Shown: piece by piece, positions 1-14,446 of the stretch
How the letters are laid out: every line of letters starts with the position of its first letter
Numbering within the stretch: position 1 is the first letter of the stretch
NCBI GenBank assembly: GCA_025642065.1
Contig: JAODUP010000093.1
Coordinates: 740,001-804,000 of the forward strand
Source of the DNA: Paralvinella palmiformis
Taxonomy: Eukaryota; Annelida; Polychaeta; Terebellida; Alvinellidae
Reading direction: 5' to 3'
DNA length: 64,000 bases
The notes under the pieces: model-generated
Databases searched by the model: none
The model's input: the letters and a program-made list of their open reading frames with translations, nothing else
Told to the model about the DNA's origin: nothing
Made by a program: the position numbers and the translations under genes

Positions 1-335
1 GTGAACAGTATCAGTTGAATTATATGATCAGTTTCAGCAAATATACTGGATCACATACACTGATAGTGACTCATACCATACTGACGTCACAGTGTCAATC
101 AACACCATGGCTTTCACTCAGATCAGTTCACGTTTATCTTGACTGATGTGAATCCTTCACCACTAATTCCTGTGTTTGCCAATTTAGTCTTAAATCATTC
201 CTTCTAACTTACCACAGTATGTCTACACCGATCCATGTCCGTGAGAATTCACTGATTCACCATCTATTCTCAATTTTACTGATTCATGACAATCTATCTG
301 TTTACTGATTGACATAGAATTTGCCATTCATGCAC

Positions 336-420
336 TTAGTGTGCGTGTTTGTCTGTGTGTCTGTCTGTCTTGTGTGTGTGTGTGTGCGTGTGTGTGTGGC
401 GTGCGTGCGTGTGTGTGTGA
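336..420. repeat. GT-rich microsatellite
   Basis: Interrupted (GT)n with CT and GC variants. Another (GT)n tract is at about 1687-1719. Confidence 0.85.
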
Positions 421-705
421 CAGATAATGCCAACACGTTTCATTTAAATTTCACACTTTATATCAAATAGGCTGACATGAATATTAACAATGATGTGATT
501 AGGCTAACATCAATTAGGTTCTTCTCCCCATTATCAACTCCTATTAATTGCTGTGCTCTAATAACTTGATTAATGGTGATTTTTATCTGATGCTATATTT
601 ATTCACCATTCTTTGTGATCGATAGATAGGCCACTAAGTAAGCTTGAACCTGTATAATAATTAATTGACACAGGAGATATATCAATGGCTTGGTGTCTGT
701 ACTCG

Positions 706-1000
706 TTATGAAATCATTGATCAGGTGTGAGTGGGTGTTATGGCATCATTGGTCAATTGTGAGTGGGTATTATGGCATCATTGGTCAATTGTGAGTGGGT
801 ATTATGGCATCATTGGTCAGGTCTGAGTGTATTGTGGCATCATTCATTAGGTGTCAGTGAGTTTTCTGGCATCATTGGGCATGTGTAAGTGAGTGTTTAT
901 AATGTCTTCATTAGTCAGGTGTGAGTGGGTGTTATGACATCACTGTTAGGAGTAACTGGGTGTAATATTACATCATTAGGGTCAGGTGTGAGTGTTGATG
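706..1000. repeat. Degenerate 32-bp minisatellite
   Basis: About eight diverging copies of a unit near ATGGCATCATTGGTCAATTG plus TGAGTGGGTATT. The central copies are nearly identical and decay outward, as expected for slippage arrays. Confidence 0.8.
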
Positions 1001-1431
1001 TTGGAGAAGATTTGCATTCTGTAGAGTTGATCTCTGAATTTGTGGAACATTATTTATCATTGAAGTAGTTCGGCTCTATTTATTTCTTTTATGCTTAAAA
1101 TAATCTTTTGAAATATATGCTAAGAATGTCCCAGAAGTCTTCAAGACTGAAAATATATCACTGACTTCACCCATCCCAACTGTCTATCTCTTTTCAGAGG
1201 TAAATAACTATTCAGATTAGCTCTTAAAATTTCAAAAGGTCGGACAATTTTGTAAGAGAATCTACAATTCCACATCACAAAGATGATTTCTTATGTAGAT
1301 TTCATTTGTTTCATAAACTGTGATAATATATTGAGAAGTAAGCTATTGTTTTTATAATTACTGGTACAGTTCTTGTTATTTGTTTTCTTTTTATATTCAA
1401 TATGCAAACTAAAACAAACTACTTCTAAATA

Positions 1432-1566
1432 GTTAATATATGGAAAATATTTAATATATGGAAAATATTTAATATATGGAAAATATTTAATATATGGAAA
1501 ATATTTAATATATGGAAAATATTTAATATATGGAAAATATTTAATATATGGAAAATATTTAAATCA
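1432..1566. repeat. 18-bp tandem repeat
   Basis: About seven near-perfect copies of AATATATGGAAAATATTT. Because 18 is a multiple of three, it creates a spurious long minus-strand frame. Confidence 0.9.
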
Positions 1567-1789
1567 TGTATGTGGAAAAGTGCTAGCAAAATCAGAGAAT
1601 ACATTCTTAGCATACTAATGTACCTGTTGGCTTGTAAATTCCTATTTTTACTAGCCAGGTTGCTTTAAGTATAGTTTTAAAGTATGGTGTGTGTCTGTGT
1701 GTGTGTGTGTGTGTGTGTGGTGTATGTTGTCCTGCATCACTGTCCAGCTATGTGGTTGTTATTTGATCTGATTGTCTATGTGCAGGTGT

Positions 1790-1965
1790 AGGTTTTATTA
1801 CGTTATTCAAACCAGATGTGCAGTTGTTTATAGGCGTTACTGCATCACTCATCCAATTATAGGTGTTACTGCATTACTCATCAAGTTGTTTGCAGGTGTT
1901 ACTGGCTCATGTGTCTACTGGTGTTAATGCATCACTCATCTGGTTTGCACCGGTGTTACTGCAGT
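1790..1965. repeat. Degenerate minisatellite
   Basis: Three to four loose copies of a unit containing GGTGTTACTGCATCACTCATC, period roughly 36-40 bases. Strongly diverged. Confidence 0.5.
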
Positions 1966-2512
1966 ATTGTATCATGGCTATAAGTGGTCAGATGTAAAAT
2001 TGGCAGGGAATACTAACAGATTTGCATTGTTTTGATGAGAAGATAACTGATGGACAATTTACCATATAACCTTTATCCATCATTCAACCATAATGAGATC
2101 AGACGTTGGCAAAGACCCAACAAATCACTTGTTCTTTGAGGAGATTCAGGTTTGTTTTGTGAATGAGTGATATTTTAGTTAATTAGAAACATTTCTTAAT
2201 TCTTGCAAGATAATAATGAAATATTGACAGTGAAGTCTGTCAATAGCACATCGTTTTACATGTTTTCATCTACTTTTATCTAAGTGACTACTGGTGGCCC
2301 TGGTAAAGTTTATCATAATTTTTCCTTTTGGTTCATTATGTTTTTTTTATATAGAAACCAAAGATGATGCAGTAGACTTCAGTAGAATTTCTGAGTCAGT
2401 CAGTTCAGTGTTCAGTTGATTTGTGTGAACAGTTAGTTTGTTGAACGTTGGCAAACTGGTTGATGGATGGAGGTAATACACTCCCATCATCTCTGCCATA
2501 ATTAGAAAGGCA

Positions 2513-2514
<2 letters not shown>

Positions 2515-2577
<63 letters not shown>
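2515..2577. repeat. (GT)n microsatellite
   Basis: About 30 uninterrupted GT units. The long His-Thr and Cys-Val frames across it are artefacts. Confidence 0.95.
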
Positions 2578-2579
<2 letters not shown>

Positions 2580-2779
2580 ATTATGAGTCCTACATTGTCA
2601 ATATATCCCATAAATAATACAGTAAACAATTTACCATCTACAAGACAGATGTCCTCACTCACTCACTCACTCATTCACTCATTCAATGTCTGCTGGAATG
2701 TTTTTGTAAATGTGTTTATCTCAATACAATGTTAGTATTACACGATGTAGAACAAATATCTATGACCATCTTGAAGAAA

Positions 2780-5700
2780 AAATCCCCAAAATATGCATAG
2801 AAAAGAACAAAAAAAGTTTACACCGAAGATTAAATTGTTCTAAAAACATAAACTGATTGTCAACTGCTAAGTCATCCAGTAGTTTATTTCTTGTTGCTAT
2901 GGTAACATCTGACGCTGCTTTATTGCCCAGAACATGGGCAGTAACAGATCACACTGACAAGAGAATTTAATTTATAAAAATCTTCAATGCTCATCTTAGT
3001 GAATAAAAATATATTCCTAAAATGTAACAATTGGGTTAGCCACAATATACATTTTTGTGTGTGTATGTGATGATAGGAATTAAAGAGTTTTGTTCCAAAT
3101 AGAATGAACCAATTATTTTTTAAATGACCAAATATTTAAGTAAATGTTCATATATCATTGGGTTTTGAGTATCGTAATGAATTCATAATTATACCTCTCA
3201 CAGGGTAAAGTGATAAATTAAATTTTCATATTAATCCAGTTGTTTAGAAACTGTAGTGCCAGTGAAACAGCATATTTATTTTGAGATTTTACTAACAACT
3301 TATAAATCAATCAATACGTGTGTAAAGTGACAGGTCATCTAATGTAGATGCTTCTGTTTAGGCTGAAGTTAATGTTATGCTGATTATATATTTAGTACAG
3401 CAGCCCTCACGTTATAGAACAGCCTGATGCCTGAGGAGATGAAAATCCAGTTTGAATATGTTCTTACTACTACTACAACTACTATTTCTACTATTAATAG
3501 TAATAATATACTCCTATGTGACCTAATAAGGGTTTAAAATGTAGCTTGTATCTAAAGGATGTTTCATCTTTTATTTATTGACACCATTTTATTGCCTACA
3601 GTGATTGCTTGGCATGCACCATTCAGGCTACCATTGCACAACAACTGGCTATAAAATAGAATTAAAACTGTTAACTGTCAGACTCAAATTAGCATTTGTT
3701 ATTATTATTATACACCATTTATATTGGCAACCTGCTTTAAACTATAAGGTGATAAAGTAAAGTAGGAATGGAATCATATGAATCAAATACCAAAATGTTG
3801 TATTTTCAGAGATTATGCTTTAAAGTGCTTAGAGTAGCTTGCTTTTACTTCTTATTGAACGATACACACGATATTAGGATAGCTAATAAAAGTCCCACTT
3901 CACAATCCATTTGATAATTGTTACTACAATATTATGAGGTTTAACACTCAAGTGTAATTTATAATATGTCTCTCTGTGTGGACACTGTTTGTGAAAGAAA
4001 CAAACACATATTAGTACACATGTGTCTGTATTTTATATGTTTTTTATGTTAAAATAATACTTTTGTTGTCGTAAGTCTAATACTTGATTTTTGTACCCCT
4101 ACTTATTTAATGGCTGCAGGGACACTGCTCAGTGGCTTTGAAATCCCACATCGGTGACAGGTCAACATCTGGTCGTCATTTGTTTCTGAAAATTTAAAGC
4201 CCAAATGACACAACCACGTGCCTCTTTTAGACATCACTTCCTCGGCTTTTATTGTCTCGTACAGTGAAGTCTTCTTTCTTTTATGATAAGCTTCCAGAGA
4301 GATTTATCTGTGGGATGATTATTTCCAGTTCAGGGATTGTTGTAATCACAGAGTTTTGACCCATCAAGGTCGAGATCCATCTGTGGTGTGCAGTATGGAT
4401 TAATCTGTTTAGTTAACATATAACCATCTTAATCTATCAGTTCCAAATTGACAAAACAACGATAAATAAAATATGATGTAAATCATTAAAATGAAGCCTT
4501 TAAATATCACTATTGGCTACTCAGGTATGTGTTTTATTGTGTACAGCAGATTTGTATAATGTTTAGCAATTTCATTTACTAACAACTTGGCTATGAGATT
4601 TGAAGCCCTGTATATTTATATATTTGCACATGTTTTGATAGAATTGGTCAATTGGTCAAATCAACTACAATACAATTTTATATGCAACAGTATTGAATGA
4701 AGCAAATTTATGATTAGGTTATACTGACAAACTTTTTGTGTTGATTTTTCTTATGATCCTATTCAGCATTGAATAAGGTTTTTTTATTTGATTACATCTA
4801 CTTATGGATTACCACAATGTACTTGTCAATACAGATTGCTAAGTTATTTTTCTTTGGCTGTTGGTAATAAAATAAATAAATAAATATTAGTGTTGATACC
4901 CTTTTGAAATTTTGAGAAAGATACCCTTGTTCATATCTATACATATGTATCTACTGATGTAATCATACACTTAATAGAACTTACTTTCTTCATTTCATGA
5001 TATATATAACTGAATTACTTTTATCTGACTTCCAACAGCTAACAAGAAGAATTACACATCCATTCTAATTATTTTTCATTTAATAAGTAGCTCTAATTAA
5101 AAATTTAAAAAATTAGCTGCCAATCCAATTTTGTGATTATATTTCTGTTTTGTACCGGATATATGAGTGACTTACGACTCATCCAGTTAGTTTTTCTGAA
5201 CCATTTTTTTGAAAAAAATATTTTATTAAATATTGAAAATGAGTCAACGGATAAAATTGATAGCAGGTTGGACACTGTTCTTGGTATTTGTTTAATTTTT
5301 GGATTATTTATCAGATAACATCCTAAACCAGAATTGTGATGGGATTTGACTCTTGAATGTAATGTTTTTCCTTTCATCGTGATGATTGCATGGTTGAAAT
5401 GAAAATCGCTGTTTGATTTCATACAATCTGTTTCATATGTTGATGCCTATATTAAAGTTAGCCATCTTAATTAACAATGATGTCACAACACTACCAGTAT
5501 CTTAATTATGTATAACTCGTGTGTGTGGCACATCAACAGATTAAACACATTGTTATTTAGGCTATTACAACGATGGCAAGATGAAATGAGGCTGTTATGA
5601 ACAAACCATTAAACAATATTTGTGAGTGTACAAAATAGTCAATTGTTTATTGAGGAAAGTCAGTAAATAAACTATGTTACCTCATCCCACTTAATTCATT

Positions 5701-6400
5701 GAGAAATGAGTGAAATATCAGCTTATATAATAAATAAATAAATCAGCCAGTGAAATAACTCCTTGTCAACAACAGGTGTTGTGTATTAAGATGCTGAATA
5801 AGACAAAGAAGTGGAAACATTTATCAACAACATTGCATATCTTGTATTAGTGAGCCCAAGTAATAATTATGTGGTATGTGTTGGGGACGATATGGATTCA
5901 TGTGGTAATGTCATGGATTCTGTAGCTCAGCTTTCATTAGTTCGCTGGAATTGGCAGTCAGAAGCTGTGTGTATTTGAGGTATTATTTCATACCCCAGCA
6001 AAAATACAAACATCCCTTAATGACGAACAAATCAAGCTAATTTGGTTTCAGTCAAGGCACAGCATTAGCGTTTATGCTAGAAGTTTCGGATGTAGTCAGA
6101 GAGCTGTGATTGGTTGCTGGCTGGTCATGTGTAAGATTTGTCCCATGCTTCATCAGGTCTCTTTTTGCTGACTTCATTCTCACTGTAGGTTATTATATTG
6201 TGGGATATAAATCCATTGCCTCCTGGTTTGCTATCATAAGTTGTCTGATATTTCTAGAAATCATTAATTCCTTGCTCATTTCTTGCTTGCTCAAGTCATC
6301 TTCTCATATTTCCTCTTCATCCATGTTCTTTAACTTCTGATATTTTTTATGTTTTGATACACCATCTACAAAATTTTGATTGGTATTATGTTCATTTTGT
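2780..6400. other. AT-rich non-coding stretch
   Basis: No exon, RNA gene or clear transposon was recognised. Short A/T runs occur, such as (AATA)n near 4862-4886. A more complex patch lies at about 4085-4400. Confidence 0.5.
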
Positions 6401-6409
6401 AAAATTAAT

Positions 6410-6427
6410 CTCTCTCTCTCTCTCTCT

Positions 6428-6490
<63 letters not shown>

Positions 6491-6509
6491 TGTGTGTGTG
6501 TGTGTGTGA
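6410..6509. repeat. (CT)n-(GT)n compound microsatellite
   Basis: About 77 bases of CT repeat with one GCT interruption run into about ten GT units. Confidence 0.95.
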
Positions 6510-6646
6510 TAGTAATATGGAATGAGGCACTGGTACAGATCATCATGAATCATGATTATATATCCTGGATGATTCATCAGGGTCTAATTACAAGCAAGTG
6601 ATATTTCATGCTGAAACATGTTTTATATCTCACCAGTCCCTTAGGC

Positions 6647-6758
<112 letters not shown>

Positions 6759-8608
6759 CCTCAGATTACACACTCACGTTACAATTGTGGTACATTAACA
6801 TATTTAGTTTGTAATACCATGTATACACCTAGTTCCTGTGTATAAATATCACTTTGTGTCATATGTCTGGGTGGTGATTTCTAGGAAGACATTCTGCAAA
6901 AAAAGCCCAGATAACTTATTTGATTTAAACCTTGATCTGGAAGTATGCAGTCTTATATTCAAATATAGATCAGAGTTAGTTCCCAGTCCTCCTAGAATTT
7001 GGCCAGTATTTGGTGAAGTTAGTGATATCAAAGTCATATGTTATCAAACTGTTTAAAAAATTGTCGAGAAGAAAATGAACCTATTTAACAATGTCTCTTA
7101 AATCTTGATAATAAATGAAATTCCTGACCAAGTTAATTCAATTGTTCTACATGTCACAGTCTATATGGTCATATTAATGTGTATAATCCTATTAACACTG
7201 AGTTGTGTAGATCATTCTCTACTGGATGATGGCATAGAAAACTTCAGACGTCAACCACTTTATTTCATCAAAGTTTATGTAGTAGATATTGTCGAGTCAG
7301 ATAGGTAGTCAGTTGATGTAAATGGTTAAGCTTTGACAGTTACAGAAAGTTACTTGTTAGCATTTACTATATAGCTTCATTTTAATTTATTTCATGAAAT
7401 AGTTTCTAACTTTCAGATAAGTAAATAGACTTTTGAAGTTCTACATGTTATCTGCTAATGTATTAGAAAATTATTTTTTAATATGTATCATATGTCACAT
7501 GTATATAGTAACTGACCTGTCAGTTTTAAATATGAATTTTTCATATTAATGGGATTTTTGCACTATTTGTTGTCATCTCTAACTAATTATCTATTTATAT
7601 TACGTGTAAACAGTCTCTGTGGCAATTATTTTATAAGAGTAGACTCATTCCAACAGACTATTAGTAATTATTTAAATGTTCCTATCAGTTTGAGCAATCA
7701 TGATAAGTTTGGTGATAATTCATTCCATCATGGCTGCCCTAATCAGATGATTGTGTGTGAAATATGATTACACACCTTCAGTGCCTCATATATTTTGTGA
7801 GCAAATTTCAAGCCTGTCTACTTCGGGAGATTACTCAGTTAAACCAGCCTCGCATTAACATGACCGTTAATATGCCAAACGTGTCACATTAACAGTGATG
7901 TAAATAGTTCTTCCCAGATATAGGGAAGCACCCCTCTTAATGATCTGCCGTCATGCAATATTCCTTTTGTGTTTGAAAAACAAACAGGGCTCCGCTAATG
8001 TAAAGTTATCTGGACTTAGTTTTATGTCGCAGCAGATGGACTGCCTCTGTTTGTCTGAGATTATAGAAACGTTTATTTCCTAGGTTCCCTGATAACACTC
8101 AAGCTCTATCCTTCATGGAGTAATTCCACAGCAAGGTCACATAGCAGTCATTTATCAATTAACACCAGCAGCTCACACTGGGACCAGAGAACAATGCATA
8201 TTTGCAAGTGAGAAACCAGTTCTGTTATTTTTCGTCAACATTCCACTCTTTCTGTTAGTTTTATATTAATCTCACTGTGCTTTGTTTGTGACTAAATTTG
8301 AAAGTGAATATTTCTGGTTTAAATCCATCTTTGTTTGAAAATTTAAAGATAAACTTCCTTACATTAATTGTTATGTTTTGCGTGGGGTGGAGTGGAGGTG
8401 TTGTATAGTCCAAAAATTCAATCCACTAATATCTAGTTACTGACTTTTTCTTGGTATAAATTACAGCCAAATATCGTGCAAGTTTACATCAGCAAAGAAA
8501 GTGCAGTTTCATCCATCAATGTCTTGATGTGTGAGCTTCAAGCTGTTTTGGGCCGAGATCTACATTGGAGAAATGGTCATGAAATATACAGATGGTGCAT
8601 ACACACTG

Positions 8609-8615
<7 letters not shown>

Positions 8616-8690
<75 letters not shown>
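8616..8690. repeat. (TA)n microsatellite
   Basis: About 37 TA units, the longest TA tract in the window. No gene is attached to it. Confidence 0.95.
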
Positions 8691-8694
<4 letters not shown>

Positions 8695-9726
8695 GCCTCT
8701 GCTCTCTGGCTTTCATCTATCAAACCATGTTATTAGTAAGTGATACATCAGAGAGAATGATTACTCTCATCTAATGTGATGATTTCCAATGTATACACGA
8801 TGATGGCAATCTTGGTGTTAGAATAGATGGATACAGGGTGAACAGGGGCCAGCTTTTATTCAACTAACACCAACTCCATTAGTTCATAAAGATCCGAGAT
8901 CTTGGTGACAGATTTCAGGGAGAAGATTTTCAGCTGACGGCATGCACCAATTGCACAATGCTAATGTCCATTGGTGTCTCAAATGTGATAGCATATCAAA
9001 ATGGCATCATTTCCAAAGAGATAGTTGTCTTTGCTGTGGTGTATCAGGCAATTTAGAAATTCCATTAAGTTACAAGCACAGCCTTGTGGCTAAGTATCCC
9101 AGAGGTAACATTAGTTAGTCGGTGTTTCTCCGATAAGCTTTCTGGAATTTTTTTTTAGTTTGTTTTCTTTCTATATCTTGCAGTCACAGGAAAAAGCTCA
9201 TTGAAGCCATTCCGTTATTTATTCATATAAGAAACGCATCTTATTTTAGAGTTGGCTGAAAGTGCAGTCCGACCGTCAATATATCATCTGATATCAAGCC
9301 ATTCCGTATTCGTGTACAATTGGCATTATACCACTTCTCTGTTTAGATTTGTGTCGCACTGTTCTGTTCACCAAAATATGACAACAATGGGATATTTTGA
9401 CGTGAGATATCCAATAAAATGTCACATTTCTCCACATTATTGATGCTGTTTGTGGTTGACTTAGGTGACACTGACCCAAGACTTAGTTCCCACTTTTTCC
9501 ATCGTAAACCCGATTATGACCAGCCACTGAAGCTTTACAGATCTCGAACATTTTGTACAACTTGCCTCTGATTGGTAAAGTGACCAGGTCATCAGTGACC
9601 ATAGAATGGCCAATCAACATACCATTACAGTGACAAATTCAATTTTTCACACAACTCGTGCAATAATGATGAGTTAAGGTGATTACTATATAGCACCATG
9701 TTTAATGCCTCCCAACAAACAATTGT

Positions 9727-9838
9727 GGCATGCTGAGGTGTACGTGTGGTATGAGGTGTACATGTGGTATGAGGTGTACATGTGGTATGAGGTGTACATG
9801 TGGTATGAGGTCTACGTGTGGTATGAGGTGTACGTGTT
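9727..9838. repeat. 18-bp tandem repeat
   Basis: About six copies of TGAGGTGTACATGTGGTA with ACGT/ACAT variants. It is unrelated in sequence to the 18-bp array at 1432. Confidence 0.88.
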
Positions 9839-11659
9839 TCCTCACCTGACACATGGTTTCTATCTTTAGCAAGACTGATTATCAAATCTATCAATCGAGT
9901 CAACAACTAATGTTAAAGATTAGCTTCTAATGATGCATGTCGTTGGCGTGTGGTTCATACATATACCTGAAATAACTATCATTACGTGGCTGTCTACAGA
10001 TGATGGATATGTAACTGTTTATAGATAACTCCAACTCGGTCCAGAAATATTTAACAATCAAACAGGAATTAATTTGGAGAGGATTGTATATAATAATGAC
10101 ATTTATTTGACTTCTGCTTGTAACTATAGGGTTAATGAAACATGTTAACTTTTAATTTAAATTACATAACCTAGTCATTTGAAACAAAATGCACCTGATT
10201 AAATTAAATACCCTATGATTCATACCCGAGTGTCATTTAAATTTTAATCAATCTGTTCTTTAATGGCCTGTTTGTCGCTGTAGAAGTCAACTTTGTTCAG
10301 GTGACAAATTCTTGTCTGACGTACATAGTATGAATGAAATATTAATGTTCTGAAGTGTTCTAGTTTAATTGGGACACAGTGACATTTTCTGTGTTTAGTG
10401 ATAGTTATAACAGTCCTATTATAGGCTTATCACACCTTAAGTCACAATATATTTTCTTGTTGCTAATGTTTGACTGAAGTTGCTTTCAGCTGAACAGCTG
10501 TTCACACAGCAGAACCAGGACATTCAGTCCAGCTGCTTTAAGTTGTATTTTGGTAACACTGCTCTGATGGACTATTTTTGCATGTTTCTCATTTGTATAT
10601 GTTTCTCAAAGAACTGAATAACTCAGAATTTGATCTAACTATTTCTAGCATATATAGTCTCGATTTGATATTGAATTAGTTATTAATCATGTTGATGCTT
10701 GTGTTACATGTTGTTTACACTTAGATCAGGTTTCTATGACATATCCGTAGCAGAATAACATATGATTAATCTCATACTAGTATTATTACCACCACCACTA
10801 ATAATAATAATAATAATTCCAGAGATTTTTCCGTTCTTCATTAGTAATTAAGTATTTGTGGTCTACAATGAAAAATTGGGATTGTTTATAAGTAATTCTA
10901 ATTGTTGTCCTAATGTCATTAAACATTCCCTTTTTAAATTATTTTCCTGTTATTATTGTCAGTTGTAGAGGAAGATTGACATGCCATAGTCAAGGTTAGA
11001 GTGTCATATCAATTAATTAGAAAAAAATTTAATCTGAAAAAATTTCTTAAGCCAAACAATGGCATTGTTACAGGGTAAAAATTTATAATATTTCTCGGAT
11101 GAACTGAGACTGGAACATTCTTTTAAAAAAGTAATACCTGGTAATGTAATTATTCAATATAGTCACTGTCCAATCTAAAACTTGATGATATATTATAGAT
11201 CTATAAAATATAATATATATAAAATATTATATTTTATATTTTTAATATGGAATCGTTATACTAATAACAGCTTATTTTGAATGCATTAATGCAAACATGT
11301 TATTCTTACGAATCTCTAAAAATTATGTTTTATGCCACTCCGTCACTACCACAATATATATTGGCAGATGGGGTCTGAAATTTATTTTTGCTTTCCAATG
11401 AGTCAGCTTAAGCCACACATTTAAAATTATCAAAATTCAGGCTGCAGTAATCACAGTGACTCAGGTTTGTGTAACCATACACAATCTGCAGAATCTGATT
11501 TTGCTGAAGGAGTGGTTTATAGTATAAATGTATGTAATACACAGACATGTTTACACAATTGTAATGTTTCAAACTAATTGTGAACTCCAGCTCCTGGGTT
11601 ACTGTTATATAAATTGGCTAAATTGGAACTGAATATGTTACTACATTTATTAACTCTGT

Positions 11660-11680
11660 GTCTGTCTGTCTGTCTGTATG

Positions 11681-11735
<55 letters not shown>

Positions 11736-11768
11736 CTCTCTCTCTGTGTGTGTGTGTGTGTGTGTGTA
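11660..11768. repeat. (CTGT)n-(CT)n-(GT)n compound microsatellite
   Basis: Four CTGT units, about 30 CT units with TTT interruptions, then about eleven GT units. Confidence 0.93.
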
Positions 11769-12237
11769 AACTGAAAATATATTCAGTGTCATTGTTATTG
11801 TCAGTGTTTAGTCTTTACTCTTGTAAATATATTGATTTATATTTGTTTCTAAAAAGTCTATTGTATTAATTGAGTCCTCTGTTTATATTATTCCTATTTT
11901 TTAATTCCATTAAATTTGACTTCCTTAATTTCTCTTCCACAGCACCAAATATGTGATTTATATATGATTGTATAATATTAACCATTAACTGCTCAATGTT
12001 TACACCAATAAATGTTTACGGTGAGACCATATATCTGTTTTGATGTTAAATGCAGCACACCTATATCTCATCATTTTCATTTTTGTCATTAATGCTGACA
12101 CAAGACAAAAATAGTCCATGGATCAGAAAGTAGATCATTTATTGGTGGAAAAAGGCTTAAAGATTTGCATTTTCCGTAATCCTTCCATTTTTCTCATCTG
12201 ATATCTTTGGAAAAATGAGCTGATATGTTGCTTACAG

Positions 12238-12418
12238 AATGTGACCAGAGAGTGTGCAGCCGCGGAGAGACAAATGGTACCATCATAACCCCAAACTATC
12301 CTGACCGATATCCACCGAATATCACATGTAAGTTCTATCTGGATGGGCTCGTAGACAAACAGAATCTTGAGAAGACTGAACTGAGATTCATGTCCTTTGA
12401 TCTTCCAAGTGATGAAAA
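12238..12418 (+). CDS. CUB gene, first visible exon (CUB1, N-terminal half)
   Basis: The acceptor is TTGCTTACAG and the donor GTTAGT. The exon needs one base from a missing upstream exon. It encodes ECDQRVCSRGETNGTIITPN onward, with the CUB signature TPNYPDRYPPNITC and the strand ELRFMSFDLP. It ends in phase 2. Confidence 0.9.
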
Positions 12419-13924
12419 GTTAGTATCTCTTCCTGTAATTTAATTTAGGCGACTTAGTAATTAGAATTTCATTTATGCTTGTACTTTGCCTTTTGCTGAA
12501 TATTGGGAAAAACTGAAAGAACCTACCTAACATATAAACTGATGGATAATCAGCACATCAAAGATTTATTTCGGGTGATATATGGTTTGGATATTCAGCT
12601 AACTATCTATCATACATAACCACGTGAAAGACAGCCTTATTATTCAAGTGGCTCTCTGTATTGCTGCCTAAATATCACCAAATCAGCATATGTTGACACC
12701 AATCAGAAATAGATTGCTCATTAGTCAACCGAAGGAAAGCCAAAGTGAATAGATCACAATTTATGTCGGTCGCCTTTTTATTGTGGAAGAAATATTCATA
12801 GGTGTCGGAGCCTCGTTAAATCTGAGTCGAAGAAGAGACTGCTCTTGTTTGTATTCGTAGGTGAAGCACCGGAGCCTTGAGAAATATGCCCACCCGCAGT
12901 GTGATAAATTACAGCCTTATAGGTGTTCGTTGATGTAAGCCCATCTGCCCGGCTTAAAACCAGTCACAGCCATTGCATGTCTTGTCTAACGTTTGAAGGT
13001 TTATGGTGCACCGGGAATGGGGGCTTTCCATTGATACTGGTATGAAAAATGGAAGCCACCATTAGGTGGATCTGTTTGCCACGAGTGCTGACTGACATTT
13101 AAGCAGATGCAAATCCTTCATGGGCTCTTGTCCTATACCAGTTTGTTGTAATCAGACGTGTGTTTGTTTGAAGCCCAAATCTGGGCATCAGCTTTACAGT
13201 CCACTTACTACACCATTAATGGAAGCAGTGCTTTAGTGAAGCATTTATTTAAAACGCAACGCTATATTTATATGCGTTTAGAAGTATAATTTCCTCTCGT
13301 GGACTTCATAGAATGATCAAATTGATACAAATTATGAATTATTTGTCTGTTTATGATATCAGCTAACTTGTAACCAATAACTTGAGTATGTGGTAATTTT
13401 TATAAAATTGGGTGTTTTATTTTAATGTGAGTGTACTGCAAAAATTTAAATAACTTTTGTCATAAAGATATGGCTATATATGTGATGTAACATTTGAAGA
13501 AGTGGAATATGTATTTTGTTTTATTATAGTAAACATACTAATGTGACTGCTTTAACACTAACTGTGTTGGACATCATTCTGTCATGTGACATCAGTGTTT
13601 TGTTAAATGTCACATTTATTACTGTCAGGTGTGAGTCATCATTTGTCAAGGCATATATAAAAGGTCAGGACATCCAGGAGAACCCAGAATCTTATGACTA
13701 TAATTTATGTGGTGATACAGTGCCATCTCCTCTGGTGACAACATACCCTCGTCTTCTGCTTGTTTTTAGAGCTGGACCTTTTACTGGTACTGGCTTCAAG
13801 GCTCAATACCAATTTGTTACAGGTAAGTTGCTCACTAAACTTGTACAACATTAATGACTTTAATATATGTCAGACAACAAAAACCTTTTGATGAGCTTTT
13901 CCGAATTTTATTGTTGTTTTTGAT

Positions 13925-13958
<34 letters not shown>

Positions 13959-14396
13959 GTGTGTGTGTGTGTGTGTATGTGTGTTTCATTGTTATTCACC
14001 CAGTTACATGTATTGTATTGATATCACTGCAAAATATAAATACTGGATATCTTTGTATGTTTTTAGAGACCAATTTCTATAAACTATGAGCATGAAAAAA
14101 AACCCCAGGAAACTACTAACTTAAACAAAAATATTACTGGGTTTATTATTTTCTTAAAATCATTACCTAGATCCCCAACTCTCAACTTCTGTCCCACCTA
14201 TGTGAATAAATTTGGAATTTAAGTTAATGTAACAAATAGGATAATAAGAACATATACAAGTAATATGGTGGAAAATGGAAAATCAGAAACTCTCTGGGTA
14301 GGAATGGGAATAAAGATGTATAATATTTCATCTTTCTCAATTCTGTCATTATATTAATATTGATGTTATGGGTGTGGGTATCAGTATATGTTTTTA

Positions 14397-14446
<50 letters not shown>

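Larger units (their letters stand above)
8780..12237. other. Non-coding stretch upstream of the first visible CUB exon
   Basis: It must hold or precede the intron feeding exon 12238-12418. No signal-peptide exon was recognised. It contains complex, less AT-biased patches at about 8820-9110 and 9240-9640 and the repeats listed separately. Confidence 0.5.

Noticed and set aside
1425..1613. 62-codon minus-strand frame with a repeated NIFHIL motif
   Set aside because: It is the translation of an 18-bp tandem repeat; 18 being a multiple of three keeps it open.
2405..2735. Open frames on both strands with long His-Thr or Cys-Val runs
   Set aside because: They are read-through of the (GT)n microsatellite, with no codon or domain support. 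The same applies to the Arg-Glu, Ser-Leu and Ile-Tyr frames at 6304-6814, 8476-8774 and 11574-11869.
6110..6340. Hydrophobic 76-codon frame as a missing CUB signal-peptide exon
   Set aside because: It has several hydrophobic stretches rather than a signal peptide, and no good phase-1 donor was seen to join it to 12238.
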